Source: Lachnospiraceae bacterium (lineage in GTDB: Bacteria; Bacillota; Clostridia; Lachnospirales; Lachnospiraceae). Taken from it: DNA of 31,806 nucleotides. This document shows, piece by piece, positions 9,801-18,429 of this stretch. The stretch covers positions 8,250 to 40,055 of the forward strand of contig VSNQ01000028.1 of NCBI GenBank assembly GCA_009774395.1. The letters run 5' to 3'. Numbering within the stretch: the first letter of the stretch is position 1; the number at the start of each line of letters is the position of its first letter. The notes under the pieces were generated by a model. That model worked only from the letters and a program-made list of their open reading frames with translations. It made no database searches and was not told the DNA's origin. The translations under genes were made by a program, and so were the position numbers.

Positions 9801-10377
9801 ACAAACTTCCCTCTGCCAGCCTTTTTGTCGGAACAGAGATAGAATAATGAAGATTTCCTTCTTCATCTACAGCAATAACCGCTCCATTTAAAGCATCTTC
9901 CTGTGCTTTTAACTCTGCTATCGAATCACATACTTCAAAGTATACAGATTGTATATCTTCATCCAATGCTCTTACAGTATCTGCTGACAGATACACAACG
10001 TCTTCATATAATACGCCGTCAGAGCCTACTGCTTTTCCGTTTCCCGCCACATGAAAAGTAGCAATCTCATTGTCTGCGTCATTGATTGGTCTTTTTGCTG
10101 CAGCCGTTTTAATCTCTGTTTTAACTTCCCATTCCGTATTCTCAGTTTGTGCAGTTTCCGTATTTTGTTCTTCTACATTTGATTGATCTGTATTTTCTAT
10201 TTCTGTGTTCTGGGTGTCTGTAAATTGTGTCGATTCATCTTCTTCGGTTTTTGACGTTTCCGTTCCATCTTCTTCCACATTGTCACTTGGATTCTCAGCG
10301 GCATTCGCTGTATATGCCGGAATCTCTGAAAATACCAATGTAAGTGCAAGCATCATGGAAACAACTTTCTTTTTCAC
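6889..10377 (-). CDS. Secreted transglutaminase-like surface protein with Ser/Thr/Glu-rich stalk and Ig-like domains
   Basis: I start at the GTG at 10377, which has AGGAGG 7 bases upstream; an ATG two codons earlier overlaps the ribosome site. The 1162-residue product begins with a signal peptide (MKKKVVSMMLALTLVFSEIP, cut likely after AYTANAA). A charged segment follows, then a folded stretch (about 103-195), then a low-complexity Ser/Thr/Glu stretch of about 170 residues (197-370). The transglutaminase-like core has the triad Cys614 (GFGVCESYA), His648 (GGHAWNYV) and Asp664 (LQDSTWND). A bacterial Ig-like domain (about 727-800, SSNTKVAKVDKKGKITAVSAG) and several beta-rich repeats complete it. 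There is no LPXTG anchor or C-terminal helix, so it may be released or held noncovalently. It may be a cysteine protease or cross-linking enzyme; the substrate is unknown. It is a single-gene unit. Confidence 0.88.
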   Translation of the reverse strand: MKKKVVSMMLALTLVFSEIPAYTANAAENPSDNVEEDGTETSKTEEDESTQFTDTQNTEIENTDQSNVEEQNTETAQTENTEWEVKTEIKTAAAKRPINDADNEIATFHVAGNGKAVGSDGVLYEDVVYLSADTVRALDEDIQSVYFEVCDSIAELKAQEDALNGAVIAVDEEGNLHYSISVPTKRLAEGSLFQERADSTEESSTQESIKESSEKTEEVSTETEAAENNSTEDRASEETESKEASTEDNSTIAESTEEVSSKEETLSSEETSKEETSVKEETSSMEEVPSAEETSNQDTSVEETTSSEEDTEQDTTESSTTEETSEEETNEEETISEEESSEEAESTEEVSSIEDTTQVDATEPETIEAEPEGYVFAPENMELLEYGQEETFEVVDNVKVEPIVDLGYGFNTDFAQFNSTLKSKTYFKNQLDSVEKKIYDAGVNKLTKGTNQFEYAYPIEKINDDYNSATIHKRTFQAVSAIIMQYPYDMDWMDLSREGETTIGVGVYEGTNYLTGKLRLTLGIAPYYSADLVNKANNKVFELAEKAQRYAMENYPNDIVYGVVKYMDDWICENNYYDMIGVTGGNAGDSPADKEAYYYCHSSYGILLKGFGVCESYALAMTRLLDALGIPNMYATGYAGTPTDGGGHAWNYVQMPDNKWYLQDSTWNDDTNPAHTVSYGDYLLCADDGMHLPQGSRWVLNNGDFTFVDVNNTNYDVSKGGIFDTKAYNLNLKDNKTIQLNVNDTYGDIYKPVFTSSNTKVAKVDKKGKITAVSAGKANITVAYNLNGVQIKDTCTVNVCAVKNLTFERTNKTSDTISLGMNAKAAEKEVVLLANCGDDNYDVESMISQKLMEAPVITQPKSKDIATITFDRAVGNTIVLKVVPKQQGANASYKIALGGKTVTLKVSVGENLIDPSWFDFNVDYIGKTTPYTGKALKPKVTKGQSAPADLKFKTTYFNNKDAGTASIVVSGTGKYAGEETFEFEIQSLPITEGNVITANIKATQNIAYNGGVNQAKATVKYKNGKTKLNLKAGVDYDIVYKVNEEETTTTPKQAGTYSVVGIRGKGNFNGEYPVSGATYTIKSNSLKKAKVTFTPDNEAIVKFGKNELSSTEYTVEYYKDKNCTEKLSAKPRIKGTYYVMVRPSDASKNNLTDEKKVTLKVK

Positions 10378-10710
10378 TTCCATACCTCCTAAACTACTAT
10401 TACAACTACAGTTTACTGATGGAACAAAATTATTTGTTTCTGCTCTTCAATGCCTTCCCCTAACATTATCCCATATCCCGTACTCAATAAAATAATTTTG
10501 TTTCATTTACTTCCTTATTATATACTCGAACAAACGATATATCAATAAATTTGTGCAAAGTTTTTCTATATCATGCACTTTTTACATTTTTTTGCATTAT
10601 TTCTCTTAATACCAATGCACTTTTCACAAAAGTTTTCTTAAATATGCATATCATTTGCGAAATTGTTCGATTAACAAAAGGTAAATTATAAACTATTTCT
10701 ATTAACAATA

Positions 10711-10739
10711 TTGAAAATGAAAACAAGCTGTGCTAAAAT
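10711..10739 (+). promoter_or_regulatory. Promoter for the lipoprotein/AIPR genes
   Basis: TTGAAA (10711-10716), a 17-base spacer and TAAAAT (10734-10739): a close match to a sigma-A promoter. The predicted transcript would carry a leader of about 235 bases that includes the palindromic element before the lipoprotein start at 10983. Confidence 0.6.
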
Positions 10740-10789
10740 CGTTACAATTCAACCTAGAAATATACACTTAATGCAAAAACAATAAAAAC

Positions 10790-10891
10790 ATGGGGCTGTC
10801 GCATTAAGGAAGAACTATACAAGATATTATAACAATGTGTTGCGCTTAACACTATATCTTATATAATCAAGGCTTATTGCGACAGCCTCAT
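10790..10891. repeat. 102-bp palindromic (MITE-like) element
   Basis: The ends are inverted: ATGGGGCTGTCGCA (10790-10803) and TGCGACAGCCTCAT (10878-10891), with one mismatch. The interior is also imperfectly palindromic (AAGATAT/ATATCTT and GTGTT/AACAC arms), so the whole unit could fold into one long hairpin. It lies between divergent genes, does not follow a gene end, and encodes nothing. Confidence 0.75.
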
Positions 10892-10982
10892 GAAAAGACT
10901 AGTACGATTAAAATCTTTTACAAGTTTAGCAAGGATGAACAACACCATTTAATCAGTATACATAGAAAGGAAATGGTATAAT

Positions 10983-11396
10983 ATGTTAAGAAAAAAAATA
11001 ATAAAAACAGCCTCGTTATTTGCACTTTCCTGTATTATTTGCGCAGGCTGCGGATTTGAGAAAAAAACAGTTCCCAATATATCAAGTGCCGAGATCGACC
11101 GTCATGTACCAGATGTAGAAGTCACATTGGAGAACAAAATAAAGCAAGTTACTGATGCCTATACTACCATTCAAAACAATTATAAAAAAGCTAAAGAAGC
11201 AGCAGAAAGTACATCTGCTTCTGAAGAAGGAATACAGGCAGTGCAAAATTTCGAAGATACTTATGGCGACCGTATTAAAGAATTAGAAGAAGTCGATTTC
11301 TCTACGCTCAGCGAAGATGAAATTGACAATCTAATGTCTGAACTGCGCGAAATGGTAACTGCCATTCGCAGCACAAATGACATGCTTTCTTTTTAA
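10983..11396 (+). CDS. Small predicted lipoprotein with helical/coiled-coil body
   Basis: A 137-residue protein starting MLRKKIIKTASLFALSCIIC, a typical lipoprotein signal with the probable lipidated Cys23 in CAGCGF (the -3 position is Cys, so the lipobox is not perfect). The mature part is charged and mostly helical, with heptad-like regions around residues 50-85 and 100-135; no known domain is recognised. AAGGA lies about 11 bases before the ATG. The AIPR-type gene starts 35 bases after its stop with no terminator between, so the two may be co-transcribed, although a membrane lipoprotein and a cytosolic defense protein make an odd pair. Function unknown. Confidence 0.8.
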   Translation: MLRKKIIKTASLFALSCIICAGCGFEKKTVPNISSAEIDRHVPDVEVTLENKIKQVTDAYTTIQNNYKKAKEAAESTSASEEGIQAVQNFEDTYGDRIKELEEVDFSTLSEDEIDNLMSELREMVTAIRSTNDMLSF

Positions 11397-11431
11397 TATT
11401 TACATTTTATAGAAACTAGTGGGTGGAAACA

Positions 11432-13117
11432 ATGGATATCGCAAAACAAATTATCGATCAAAGGATTTACAAAATCATAACAGACAATCCAGAACTCTTT
11501 TTTCATGAAGATATCGAAAAAAAGCGTTCCAAAGCGTTCCTTTTGTTGGGCGTTGCTGCTTACTTGGACATTGATATTGCAGAAGCAGCGCAATTTATAA
11601 CAGACGGCGGCGGTGATGGCGGTTTTGACGCTGCTTATATCGCCGAGGCACCAGATACGCAATTAAATGTTATTTTATTCCAGTCAAAATATTCACGCAA
11701 TTTAGATAAAGACAGCAATTTCCCTGCAAATGCTATAGAAAAGGCTGTAAATACGGTAAGGTGCGTATTTGACCCAGCTTCTTATATACTATTAAATCCC
11801 AAAAGTAAAGAAAAAGTAGATGAAATCCGCTCTTTTATTTTAGATGGGCATATACCTTTTGTTACATTTGTTATGCTTAATAATGGTTTGCCTTGGACAC
11901 AAGAGGGGGATTTTTTTATCAATAATGCATTTTCTGGACAGGAACAAGTGCATTTTGTCCATTTTTGCCATACGGATATTATCCAATATATTAATCGTTC
12001 TGCACCAATATGCACACAGCTTTCGCTTAGCGGACGGGCAATTCAAGAAAATTTTAATTATAAACGCGTTATTCTCGGCCGCATAGCTGTCACAGAAATT
12101 TACCAATTAATGGAAGAATACGGCGACAGCCTTCTTGAAAAAAATATCCGCCGCTATCTTGGGAATAACGCCGTAAATGATGGTATTATTCATACATTAG
12201 AAGATACTGCCAAACGTCCGAATTTTTTCTTTTTTAATAATGGTATCACTATGATTTGCGAAAAATTCAGCTATAACGCATTACAGGAGCAAAATTGGAT
12301 TGTAAAAATTGATCATTTACAAATTATTAATGGCGGGCAAACTTGTAAAACCATTCATCAAACACTCAAGGCGCATCCTGAAATTGATTTTTCACAAGTA
12401 TATTTGCTGATTCGTCTTTATGAGGTAAGCAAAGACGAAGGTATTATTCAAGATATTACTTATGCCACAAACAGTCAAAATCCCGTTGATTTCCGCGATT
12501 TGAAGTCTAATGATGAACGACAGATTCTGCTGGAAAAAAGTGCACAAGATCTTGGTTTTATTTATAAACGCAAACGTGACAATATCCTCAATCCCAATGC
12601 GATACCCGCTACCGTTGCAGCAGAATCTGTATTTGCCATTTGGCGTGAACAGCCACATCTTGCAAAATACAAGCGCAATGAATTTTTTGATAGATATTAT
12701 AATGATATTTTTAATACCTTGAATGCCGCCCAAATGATTATTGCTGTACTAATATTCCGTTACTGCGACACTTGCCGGAAGCATACCAGCTCTAATAAGC
12801 AAATTCAGGCACATCACCCATACAGCCAGCATTTTTTAGCTTATATTATGGGAAAGCTTCTTCTACAAAAACTAAACATTTCCTTAGACACTCTGACACA
12901 CCAAAATTTTGAAGCAGTATATCAAATGTTTATCTCATTAAAAGAACAAATGTACTCGCAAGCAGAAACACAACTGTCTAAGCTGCTTACAAACTACTTT
13001 AATTGTTCCGATCTATGCAAAATTGATGGACGAACCATGTCCGCTGCATTCCGCCGATTTGATATTTTAGAACGCTACCTTAAAAATCCGCAATGGTGGG
13101 ATGCTCATTTTCAATAA
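11432..13117 (+). CDS. AIPR-family protein with PD-(D/E)XK-like nuclease domain (abortive infection/phage resistance)
   Basis: A 561-residue cytosolic protein from the ATG at 11432, preceded by GGGTGG 5 bases upstream; a GTG three codons earlier is inside that site. The N-terminal third resembles a restriction-endonuclease fold: a Gly/Asp-rich motif GGGDGGFDA (Asp62 and Asp66) followed after a beta strand by QSK (84-86), fitting a PD-(D/E)XK site with Gln in place of Glu. The central region has FNNGIT (near 268-273) and INGGQT (near 299-304), the two signatures I associate with the AIPR family, named for abortive-infection phage resistance. The mechanism of the family is not settled. No methyltransferase, helicase or other defense gene is adjacent, so this looks like a single-gene system. 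It ends four bases before the convergent aldo/keto reductase gene. Confidence 0.82.
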   Translation: MDIAKQIIDQRIYKIITDNPELFFHEDIEKKRSKAFLLLGVAAYLDIDIAEAAQFITDGGGDGGFDAAYIAEAPDTQLNVILFQSKYSRNLDKDSNFPANAIEKAVNTVRCVFDPASYILLNPKSKEKVDEIRSFILDGHIPFVTFVMLNNGLPWTQEGDFFINNAFSGQEQVHFVHFCHTDIIQYINRSAPICTQLSLSGRAIQENFNYKRVILGRIAVTEIYQLMEEYGDSLLEKNIRRYLGNNAVNDGIIHTLEDTAKRPNFFFFNNGITMICEKFSYNALQEQNWIVKIDHLQIINGGQTCKTIHQTLKAHPEIDFSQVYLLIRLYEVSKDEGIIQDITYATNSQNPVDFRDLKSNDERQILLEKSAQDLGFIYKRKRDNILNPNAIPATVAAESVFAIWREQPHLAKYKRNEFFDRYYNDIFNTLNAAQMIIAVLIFRYCDTCRKHTSSNKQIQAHHPYSQHFLAYIMGKLLLQKLNISLDTLTHQNFEAVYQMFISLKEQMYSQAETQLSKLLTNYFNCSDLCKIDGRTMSAAFRRFDILERYLKNPQWWDAHFQ

Positions 13118-13121
13118 CCCA

Positions 13122-14258
13122 TTACAAAATCGCATACCGCTCCACCAATTCCGCAATCCGCTGTATCTCATCTGGTATTCGTATTTTTTGGGGACACAGT
13201 TCCAAACAAGGCATTTGGGTACAGCGTCGGCATTGCGCGGCGCTCTGCGCAATTCCCAACCCTAGTTTTTTCAATGCCCAATAATCCTTGCCCATATAAA
13301 AATACTGATACTGCCGAAATAAAGTGTGTATCTCCGTTTCTATCACAGACGCCTCGCTTTCCATAAACATTTGTTTATCCATATCTGCTGCAATTGCTTC
13401 TTTATATAAACATTTACATCTTTGGCATCTGTCGCATGGAATAGGCAAATAGTGCTTCTCTAAAATCATAAGCACATCTTCAAACGAAGGAATCGCTGCC
13501 AACTGCGCCCTTGTATCCCAATCCATTGCCGTTTTTACCTGCGCTATACTGCCTAGACCGATTAACGCGCAGGATATTGGATAGGATAACACTCCCTGAA
13601 TTAATATGTTTTCCTTAAAAAAAGCGGGAAGCAGTCCGGCGGCGTATACTTTATTGACCAAAATGCCCTTCTCCTGAAAAAGAGGCTCTGTCTTTATCCG
13701 TTCCAACATCCCGCGTTCGAAAATGTTTCCGCTGCCCTGCAGCACATCCACGCGCCTATCCTGTGCACCGCGCAGCAAAATATCATAATAATGCGAAGCA
13801 ATCCCGGCAAAACGGATTCTGCCCTCGCGCTTTAGTTCAGTAAGGGCATCCAAAGCGCCGCCTTTTTGAAATACTTCGTCCTCGTGCGCTCTGTCCACTT
13901 GATGCACAAAATAAATATCCGCAAATGTGCCTAAATTTGCACAGGAATCAAGCACTCCCTGATACATTTCATTCCCAGTAAAAAAGCGCGCTTTATCCGA
14001 AATTACAATGCGTTCTCTGCCAATATGCTTTGCAAATTTGCCGAGTTTAATCTCTGCATCGCCATATTCTGGCACAATCGCTGTATCAAACAGATTGCAG
14101 CCAAGCGAAAACGCATATTCCAATACTGCAATCGCCGTTTGGTCATCTAAGTTAAAATATTCCGGCAAAACCGGAACACTTCCCTGTAAAATAGGAATTG
14201 TTCCAAAGCCAATCTCTGAAACCCTTAAGCCTGTATTGCCCAGTCTGCGGTAATACAT
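13122..14258 (-). CDS. Aldo/keto reductase-type oxidoreductase with C-terminal iron-sulfur cysteine region
   Basis: A 378-residue protein. The N-terminal 240 residues form an aldo/keto reductase barrel with the catalytic set Asp58 (FDTA), Tyr65 (PEYGDAE), Lys89 (ISDKARF) and His119 (FVHQVD). The C-terminal part carries eight cysteines: Cys275-x2-Cys-x2-Cys-x-Cys, and Cys343-x2-Cys-x4-Cys-x3-Cys-Pro. Such reductases in anaerobes usually have one or two 4Fe-4S clusters, and the first group here is more compact than the usual ferredoxin spacing. It is the last gene of an apparent dus / leucine-rich / reductase operon, 17 bases after the leucine-rich gene, with AAGGAG about 11 bases before ATG. 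The substrate is not predictable. Confidence 0.85.
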   Translation of the reverse strand: MYYRRLGNTGLRVSEIGFGTIPILQGSVPVLPEYFNLDDQTAIAVLEYAFSLGCNLFDTAIVPEYGDAEIKLGKFAKHIGRERIVISDKARFFTGNEMYQGVLDSCANLGTFADIYFVHQVDRAHEDEVFQKGGALDALTELKREGRIRFAGIASHYYDILLRGAQDRRVDVLQGSGNIFERGMLERIKTEPLFQEKGILVNKVYAAGLLPAFFKENILIQGVLSYPISCALIGLGSIAQVKTAMDWDTRAQLAAIPSFEDVLMILEKHYLPIPCDRCQRCKCLYKEAIAADMDKQMFMESEASVIETEIHTLFRQYQYFYMGKDYWALKKLGLGIAQSAAQCRRCTQMPCLELCPQKIRIPDEIQRIAELVERYAIL

Positions 14259-14275
14259 AAAACATACAACTCCTT

Positions 14276-17200
14276 CTATTTCCCCAGTAAGCTTCCGCGG
14301 CAGGTACAGAACCCAAACGCATCTTTTCCGATGTGCGTCAGCGTAGTTGGAAGTATTATATTTTCTAAGCTATGACAGCGGTAAAAGGCTTTCTCCGGAA
14401 TTTCTTCAATCCCCTCTGGCAGATTTATTTCCTTTAATGATGTGCAGTTTTCAAAAGCTTTTGCACCTATTTTGTGAAAATGATTTGACAATTCTATATG
14501 CTCTAATGCACCGCAGCCCGAAAATGCCTGCTCACCGATTACTTCCACGCCTTGTGCATTGCGGACTTCTCTGAGCCATTTGCACCCTGCAAAAGCACGC
14601 CTGCCAATGTATTTTACAGTTTGTGGAAGCGTAATTACGGTTAATAGGTTTCCATCCTGAAATGCGCCTTCACCGATTGCGGTAATGCCCTCCGCAACTT
14701 TCAATACAGAAATATTTCCAGTACATTCGGTTAAAACCCCCTCCGCATTTGTTTTAAAACAGTTAAGGCTATCTAGTACTGCCTGTTTCGCAAGAGGTGG
14801 GAGTTCTTTTGTGCGGTCAGTAATCCCTGTAAAATGTACGCAAGAGCCATCTGGAAGTATTAATTCTCGCAGGAAAATACAGTTGCGGAAAACATATTCC
14901 TCCACACGAACTTTGTCGGATAAAAACCGGATTTTTTCAATTTTCATACCGTTTGCAAATGCCCAGCCGCACACCAAACGGACAGACGCCGGCACGACTA
15001 CTTCACCAACACAGCCAGAACCATCTATTAACATATCCCGAACGAGCACCATAGGCGATTTGTGCTGTTGTTGTGCCAGCCAAGCAGTCTGATGAAATGC
15101 CCTTGCGCCGATATATTCTACGCTTTCGGGTATTTCGATCTCTTGCAGCATAGGAATATCTCGAAAAACTTCTGCTTCTATCCGCCGGATGCCCTCTGGT
15201 ATTTTTACAAAGCGAGCACTGCCATGATACCCGCAAAGCCGCTCCTCCTGCTCTACAAGAAAACAGCTCATTGCACTATGGAAAAGCATCCGCACCATTT
15301 CCGGCAAATTGTCTGAAAGAATATCTTGATAGCATTTTAGCTGCCAATTTGCACCTTTTAAATGCACTGTTTGTAATGCCGTACAGCCAGAAAATGCATA
15401 CTCCCACAATTTTACCATACCCTCTTTACCATATAGCGCAATATTTTCCAAACCGCAGCAATCCTCAAACGCGTGCTCCAAGATACAAGTATTATCTTGA
15501 AAAGCAACAGATTTTAAACTTTCGCAGCCCGAAAATGCATACTGCCGTATTGTATAAACGTTTTCAAAAGCAAACTGCTTTAAGTTTTTACAACCGCTAA
15601 AACAATAAGATTTTATCGCTTTTGCGCCATCACACACACATTCCACAAGGCTGACACAGCCTGCAAAAAGAGAATCCGCAAGAAGAGAAACATTAGGCAG
15701 CACTGCCTTAGTAAGCGCCGTACAATACGAAAACGCTGCTGTGCCCACCTGCCATGCAGGAAGTTCCACTGCCATTAGCGAACTGCATTTTTCAAACGCA
15801 CGCGCTTCGACCCGCCGCAGCGTCTGCGGAAATTTTATCTCCCTCAGCCCGCTGCACCCAAGAAATGCGCCTTCTCCAATCTGTACCAATCCCTCTGGCA
15901 ATACAATGCTGGTAATTTCCCGATTCCCTGCAAATGCATAGGGCGCAATTCTCTGCACACCGTTAGGTATGCTCACGCCGTTAGGTATGCTCACACCGTT
16001 AGGTATGCTCACACCCTCAGGAATGCAGACTGCACCGTGGCACTTTGAACCAGACACGACAGTGCCGGCAATTACAAAATATTCGTTCTCTATTTTGTTC
16101 AAAAATGCATCTTTTTGCAAAAATAAGGTATCTTCAAAAGCACGTTCCCCAATCTGTACGCCAAAATTTATTGTGCATGGCTGTAACAGCTTACATCCCG
16201 CAAATGCTTCTTTTCCAATAAACTCCACACAATCCAGACGCTGATTGCGCAGTTTTTGGCATTGATAAAACGCACGCTCCCCAATTGTCTGCCACGCCGG
16301 AATCTGGTTTTCCTTTTTTCCACTTTCGTCAGAATATTGTATTACCTCCTCCAACGCTACACAGCCTGAAAATACTTCTGCTACAATCCGCTGATATCCT
16401 GCTGGCAGCACTGCTTTTTGGAGGTTCTGGCATCCTTTCCATGCAGCGCAGCCAATAAAACGGACACACTGCGGCAAATGTACTTCTGTTATTTTTGTAT
16501 TTCCGTAAAAAGCACCGCCTGCCACAATCCGCACATTATCGGGAAGCTTTACAACCCCCTCTAATTCCTGCCCTTCCCAGAAAATAGTATCCACATCTTC
16601 TGTATTTTGCGGCATTTTTTGCCCTTTCTGACTCTGCTTCCATTGTTGCAAAAACCGTGTTCCATCCATTGCATGGCGTCCGATCGACTGCAATTTTTTT
16701 GGCAGAGTCACTTGCTCTAATATTGCACAGCCATATGCAAACTTATCTGGGATATGCCGCACACTATCCTCAAGCAGCATTGTTTTCAACTTAATACAGT
16801 CGCAAAAGATATCGGTTCCAAAAGCCTTGCCGCTGCTTGCTATCTGCACAGTGCGCACACCACTTCTTGCAAATGCCAAATGCCCTACATTCTCCGTTTT
16901 TTGCGGAATCAATACTTCCTTTAATCCACTGCACCGATAAAACGCCAATTCCCCAATACTTTCCAACCGTTGCGGAAATTCCAGTTTTTTTAGTGAAGAA
17001 CAGCCATAAAAAGCACTTTCCCCTATGGAATGCAGTCCTTCTGGGAAAAAAATCTCACGCAGACTATGACAATGCCGAAATGTTCTTGCCTCTATTTTCT
17101 GAATTTTAGAAGGCAAATTTGCACGAATTAATTTTACACAGTGTGCAAATGCGCCAGCGCCTATTGTGCATAATCCTTCAGGAAATATAATGGACTGTAA

Positions 17201-18412
17201 CACCAAACAGTCCCGAAATGCTTCTGCACCTATTTCTTGCACACTTTCTGGCAAGATAACACGATCCACCGCTTCGTTTCCGGCAAATGCTTCCTCCGCA
17301 ATCCTTGTAATACCATTGGGAACAATCACACGAGATTCCTCACCTAAATATTTTAAAAGTATCGTGCTGCTAATACGAAAATTTCCCATAACCTGACGGT
17401 GAATCACCTGCACCAACTCTGGAACTGTAGTAGACGTTTTTTTATTTTCTTCTACTCCATTATCTTGCTTATTTTGTACTGTTTGTTCTGCTTTGCCGGA
17501 TACGTTTTCCACCAATCCGGCAATTCCTGTCAGCGTATATTCTGCCCTGTTTTTGATACGGATGCTTTTTAGCGATGTACAGTTTTTAAATGCATCTGGC
17601 TCAATCTCCACTTCCATTCCCGCAAAGCAAATTTCCTCCAAATTAATGCAATTGCGAAATGCCCGACTACCAATTTTCTTCAAAGACTTTGGTAATGTTA
17701 CAGATAAAATCCCCCGCTTATCAAAAAAGCAGCTTTTTCCAAGACTCTCAATGCCTTCCGGCAGTTCTACATTTTTTAAATTGGTTTGAAAACGCAACAA
17801 GCATCTGCCATCTAATTCCATCATTCTTAATATATCTGTAACCACCAAACGAACAAGCGATGGCAAAGAATGTTGTCCTACTGCTGCCTCCACCGCATTC
17901 GGGAATGCATAACGGCTGCCGTCAGCAAATATAATTTCTCGCAGCTTACTGCACCCTGTAAATACATCACAGATACATTCTGGCTCTAAGTCCGGCGAAA
18001 TTTCCAATATTTCCAAAAGTACATCATTGACAAACACCTGCTTCCCCAGATGCCTTACACCCGATATCCGCGCTTCTGTCAAACTATCACAGTAAAGGAA
18101 CACACAATCCCCCAATTCTTCCACAGAAGGCGGAAGCACAATCCGCTTTAATGCATGGCAGCGGTGAAATGCATAGCTTCCAATTGTTGTGACGCCCTGC
18201 GGAATTTCCACCTCTTCCAGCTTACGGCATCCTTTAAATGCGCTATCCATAATACAGCGCAGACTTGATGGTAATATTAGGTTTTTTAGGGAAACACACG
18301 CTTTCAGCGCACCTGCGCCAATGGTATGAATGCCCTCCGGCACACGCAGCACTTCCTCCCTGCCTGTATATGCCTCCAATACGCCGTCTTTTATTTGAAA
18401 ATGTTCTGTCAT
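14276..18412 (-). CDS. Giant BspA-type leucine-rich repeat protein without signal peptide
   Basis: A 1378-residue protein made almost wholly of about 23-residue LRR_5/BspA-type repeats with the core IPxGVxxIGxxAFxxCxxL, from near residue 20 to the C-terminus (I estimate more than 40 units). Short non-repeat breaks occur near 305-330 (a Gln/Asn/Lys-rich linker) and where degenerate units begin. BspA-type proteins usually have a signal peptide and act at the surface; this one begins MTEHFQIKDGVLEAYTGREE, has no signal or membrane helix, and lies between two cytosolic enzyme genes. A cytosolic scaffold or binding role is therefore inferred. It is preceded by dus (17-base gap) and followed by the reductase (17-base gap). 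AAAGGA lies about 11 bases before the ATG. An 18-base in-frame tandem repeat is described separately. Confidence 0.88.
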   Translation of the reverse strand: MTEHFQIKDGVLEAYTGREEVLRVPEGIHTIGAGALKACVSLKNLILPSSLRCIMDSAFKGCRKLEEVEIPQGVTTIGSYAFHRCHALKRIVLPPSVEELGDCVFLYCDSLTEARISGVRHLGKQVFVNDVLLEILEISPDLEPECICDVFTGCSKLREIIFADGSRYAFPNAVEAAVGQHSLPSLVRLVVTDILRMMELDGRCLLRFQTNLKNVELPEGIESLGKSCFFDKRGILSVTLPKSLKKIGSRAFRNCINLEEICFAGMEVEIEPDAFKNCTSLKSIRIKNRAEYTLTGIAGLVENVSGKAEQTVQNKQDNGVEENKKTSTTVPELVQVIHRQVMGNFRISSTILLKYLGEESRVIVPNGITRIAEEAFAGNEAVDRVILPESVQEIGAEAFRDCLVLQSIIFPEGLCTIGAGAFAHCVKLIRANLPSKIQKIEARTFRHCHSLREIFFPEGLHSIGESAFYGCSSLKKLEFPQRLESIGELAFYRCSGLKEVLIPQKTENVGHLAFARSGVRTVQIASSGKAFGTDIFCDCIKLKTMLLEDSVRHIPDKFAYGCAILEQVTLPKKLQSIGRHAMDGTRFLQQWKQSQKGQKMPQNTEDVDTIFWEGQELEGVVKLPDNVRIVAGGAFYGNTKITEVHLPQCVRFIGCAAWKGCQNLQKAVLPAGYQRIVAEVFSGCVALEEVIQYSDESGKKENQIPAWQTIGERAFYQCQKLRNQRLDCVEFIGKEAFAGCKLLQPCTINFGVQIGERAFEDTLFLQKDAFLNKIENEYFVIAGTVVSGSKCHGAVCIPEGVSIPNGVSIPNGVSIPNGVQRIAPYAFAGNREITSIVLPEGLVQIGEGAFLGCSGLREIKFPQTLRRVEARAFEKCSSLMAVELPAWQVGTAAFSYCTALTKAVLPNVSLLADSLFAGCVSLVECVCDGAKAIKSYCFSGCKNLKQFAFENVYTIRQYAFSGCESLKSVAFQDNTCILEHAFEDCCGLENIALYGKEGMVKLWEYAFSGCTALQTVHLKGANWQLKCYQDILSDNLPEMVRMLFHSAMSCFLVEQEERLCGYHGSARFVKIPEGIRRIEAEVFRDIPMLQEIEIPESVEYIGARAFHQTAWLAQQQHKSPMVLVRDMLIDGSGCVGEVVVPASVRLVCGWAFANGMKIEKIRFLSDKVRVEEYVFRNCIFLRELILPDGSCVHFTGITDRTKELPPLAKQAVLDSLNCFKTNAEGVLTECTGNISVLKVAEGITAIGEGAFQDGNLLTVITLPQTVKYIGRRAFAGCKWLREVRNAQGVEVIGEQAFSGCGALEHIELSNHFHKIGAKAFENCTSLKEINLPEGIEEIPEKAFYRCHSLENIILPTTLTHIGKDAFGFCTCRGSLLGK
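15959..16030. repeat. 18-bp tandem repeat inside the leucine-rich gene
   Basis: Copies at 15959-15976, 15977-15994 and 15995-16012 differ at one base only; a degenerate fourth copy is at 16013-16030. The encoded unit is VSIPNG, giving three copies after VCIPEG. This six-residue repeat inserts extra beta-strand-like turns into the 23-residue repeat frame, probably by replication slippage. Confidence 0.92.
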
Positions 18413-18429
18413 TGTACTATTTTTCCTTT

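Larger units (their letters stand above)
10378..10982. other. Divergent 605-bp intergenic region
   Basis: No gene is seen. It contains upstream sequence of the minus-strand surface-protein gene, including a 13-base inverted repeat (10423-10435 with 10490-10502, AACAAAATTATTT type), a good plus-strand promoter (10711-10739) and the 102-base palindromic element at 10790-10891. The rest is AT-rich and featureless to my eye. Confidence 0.7.
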
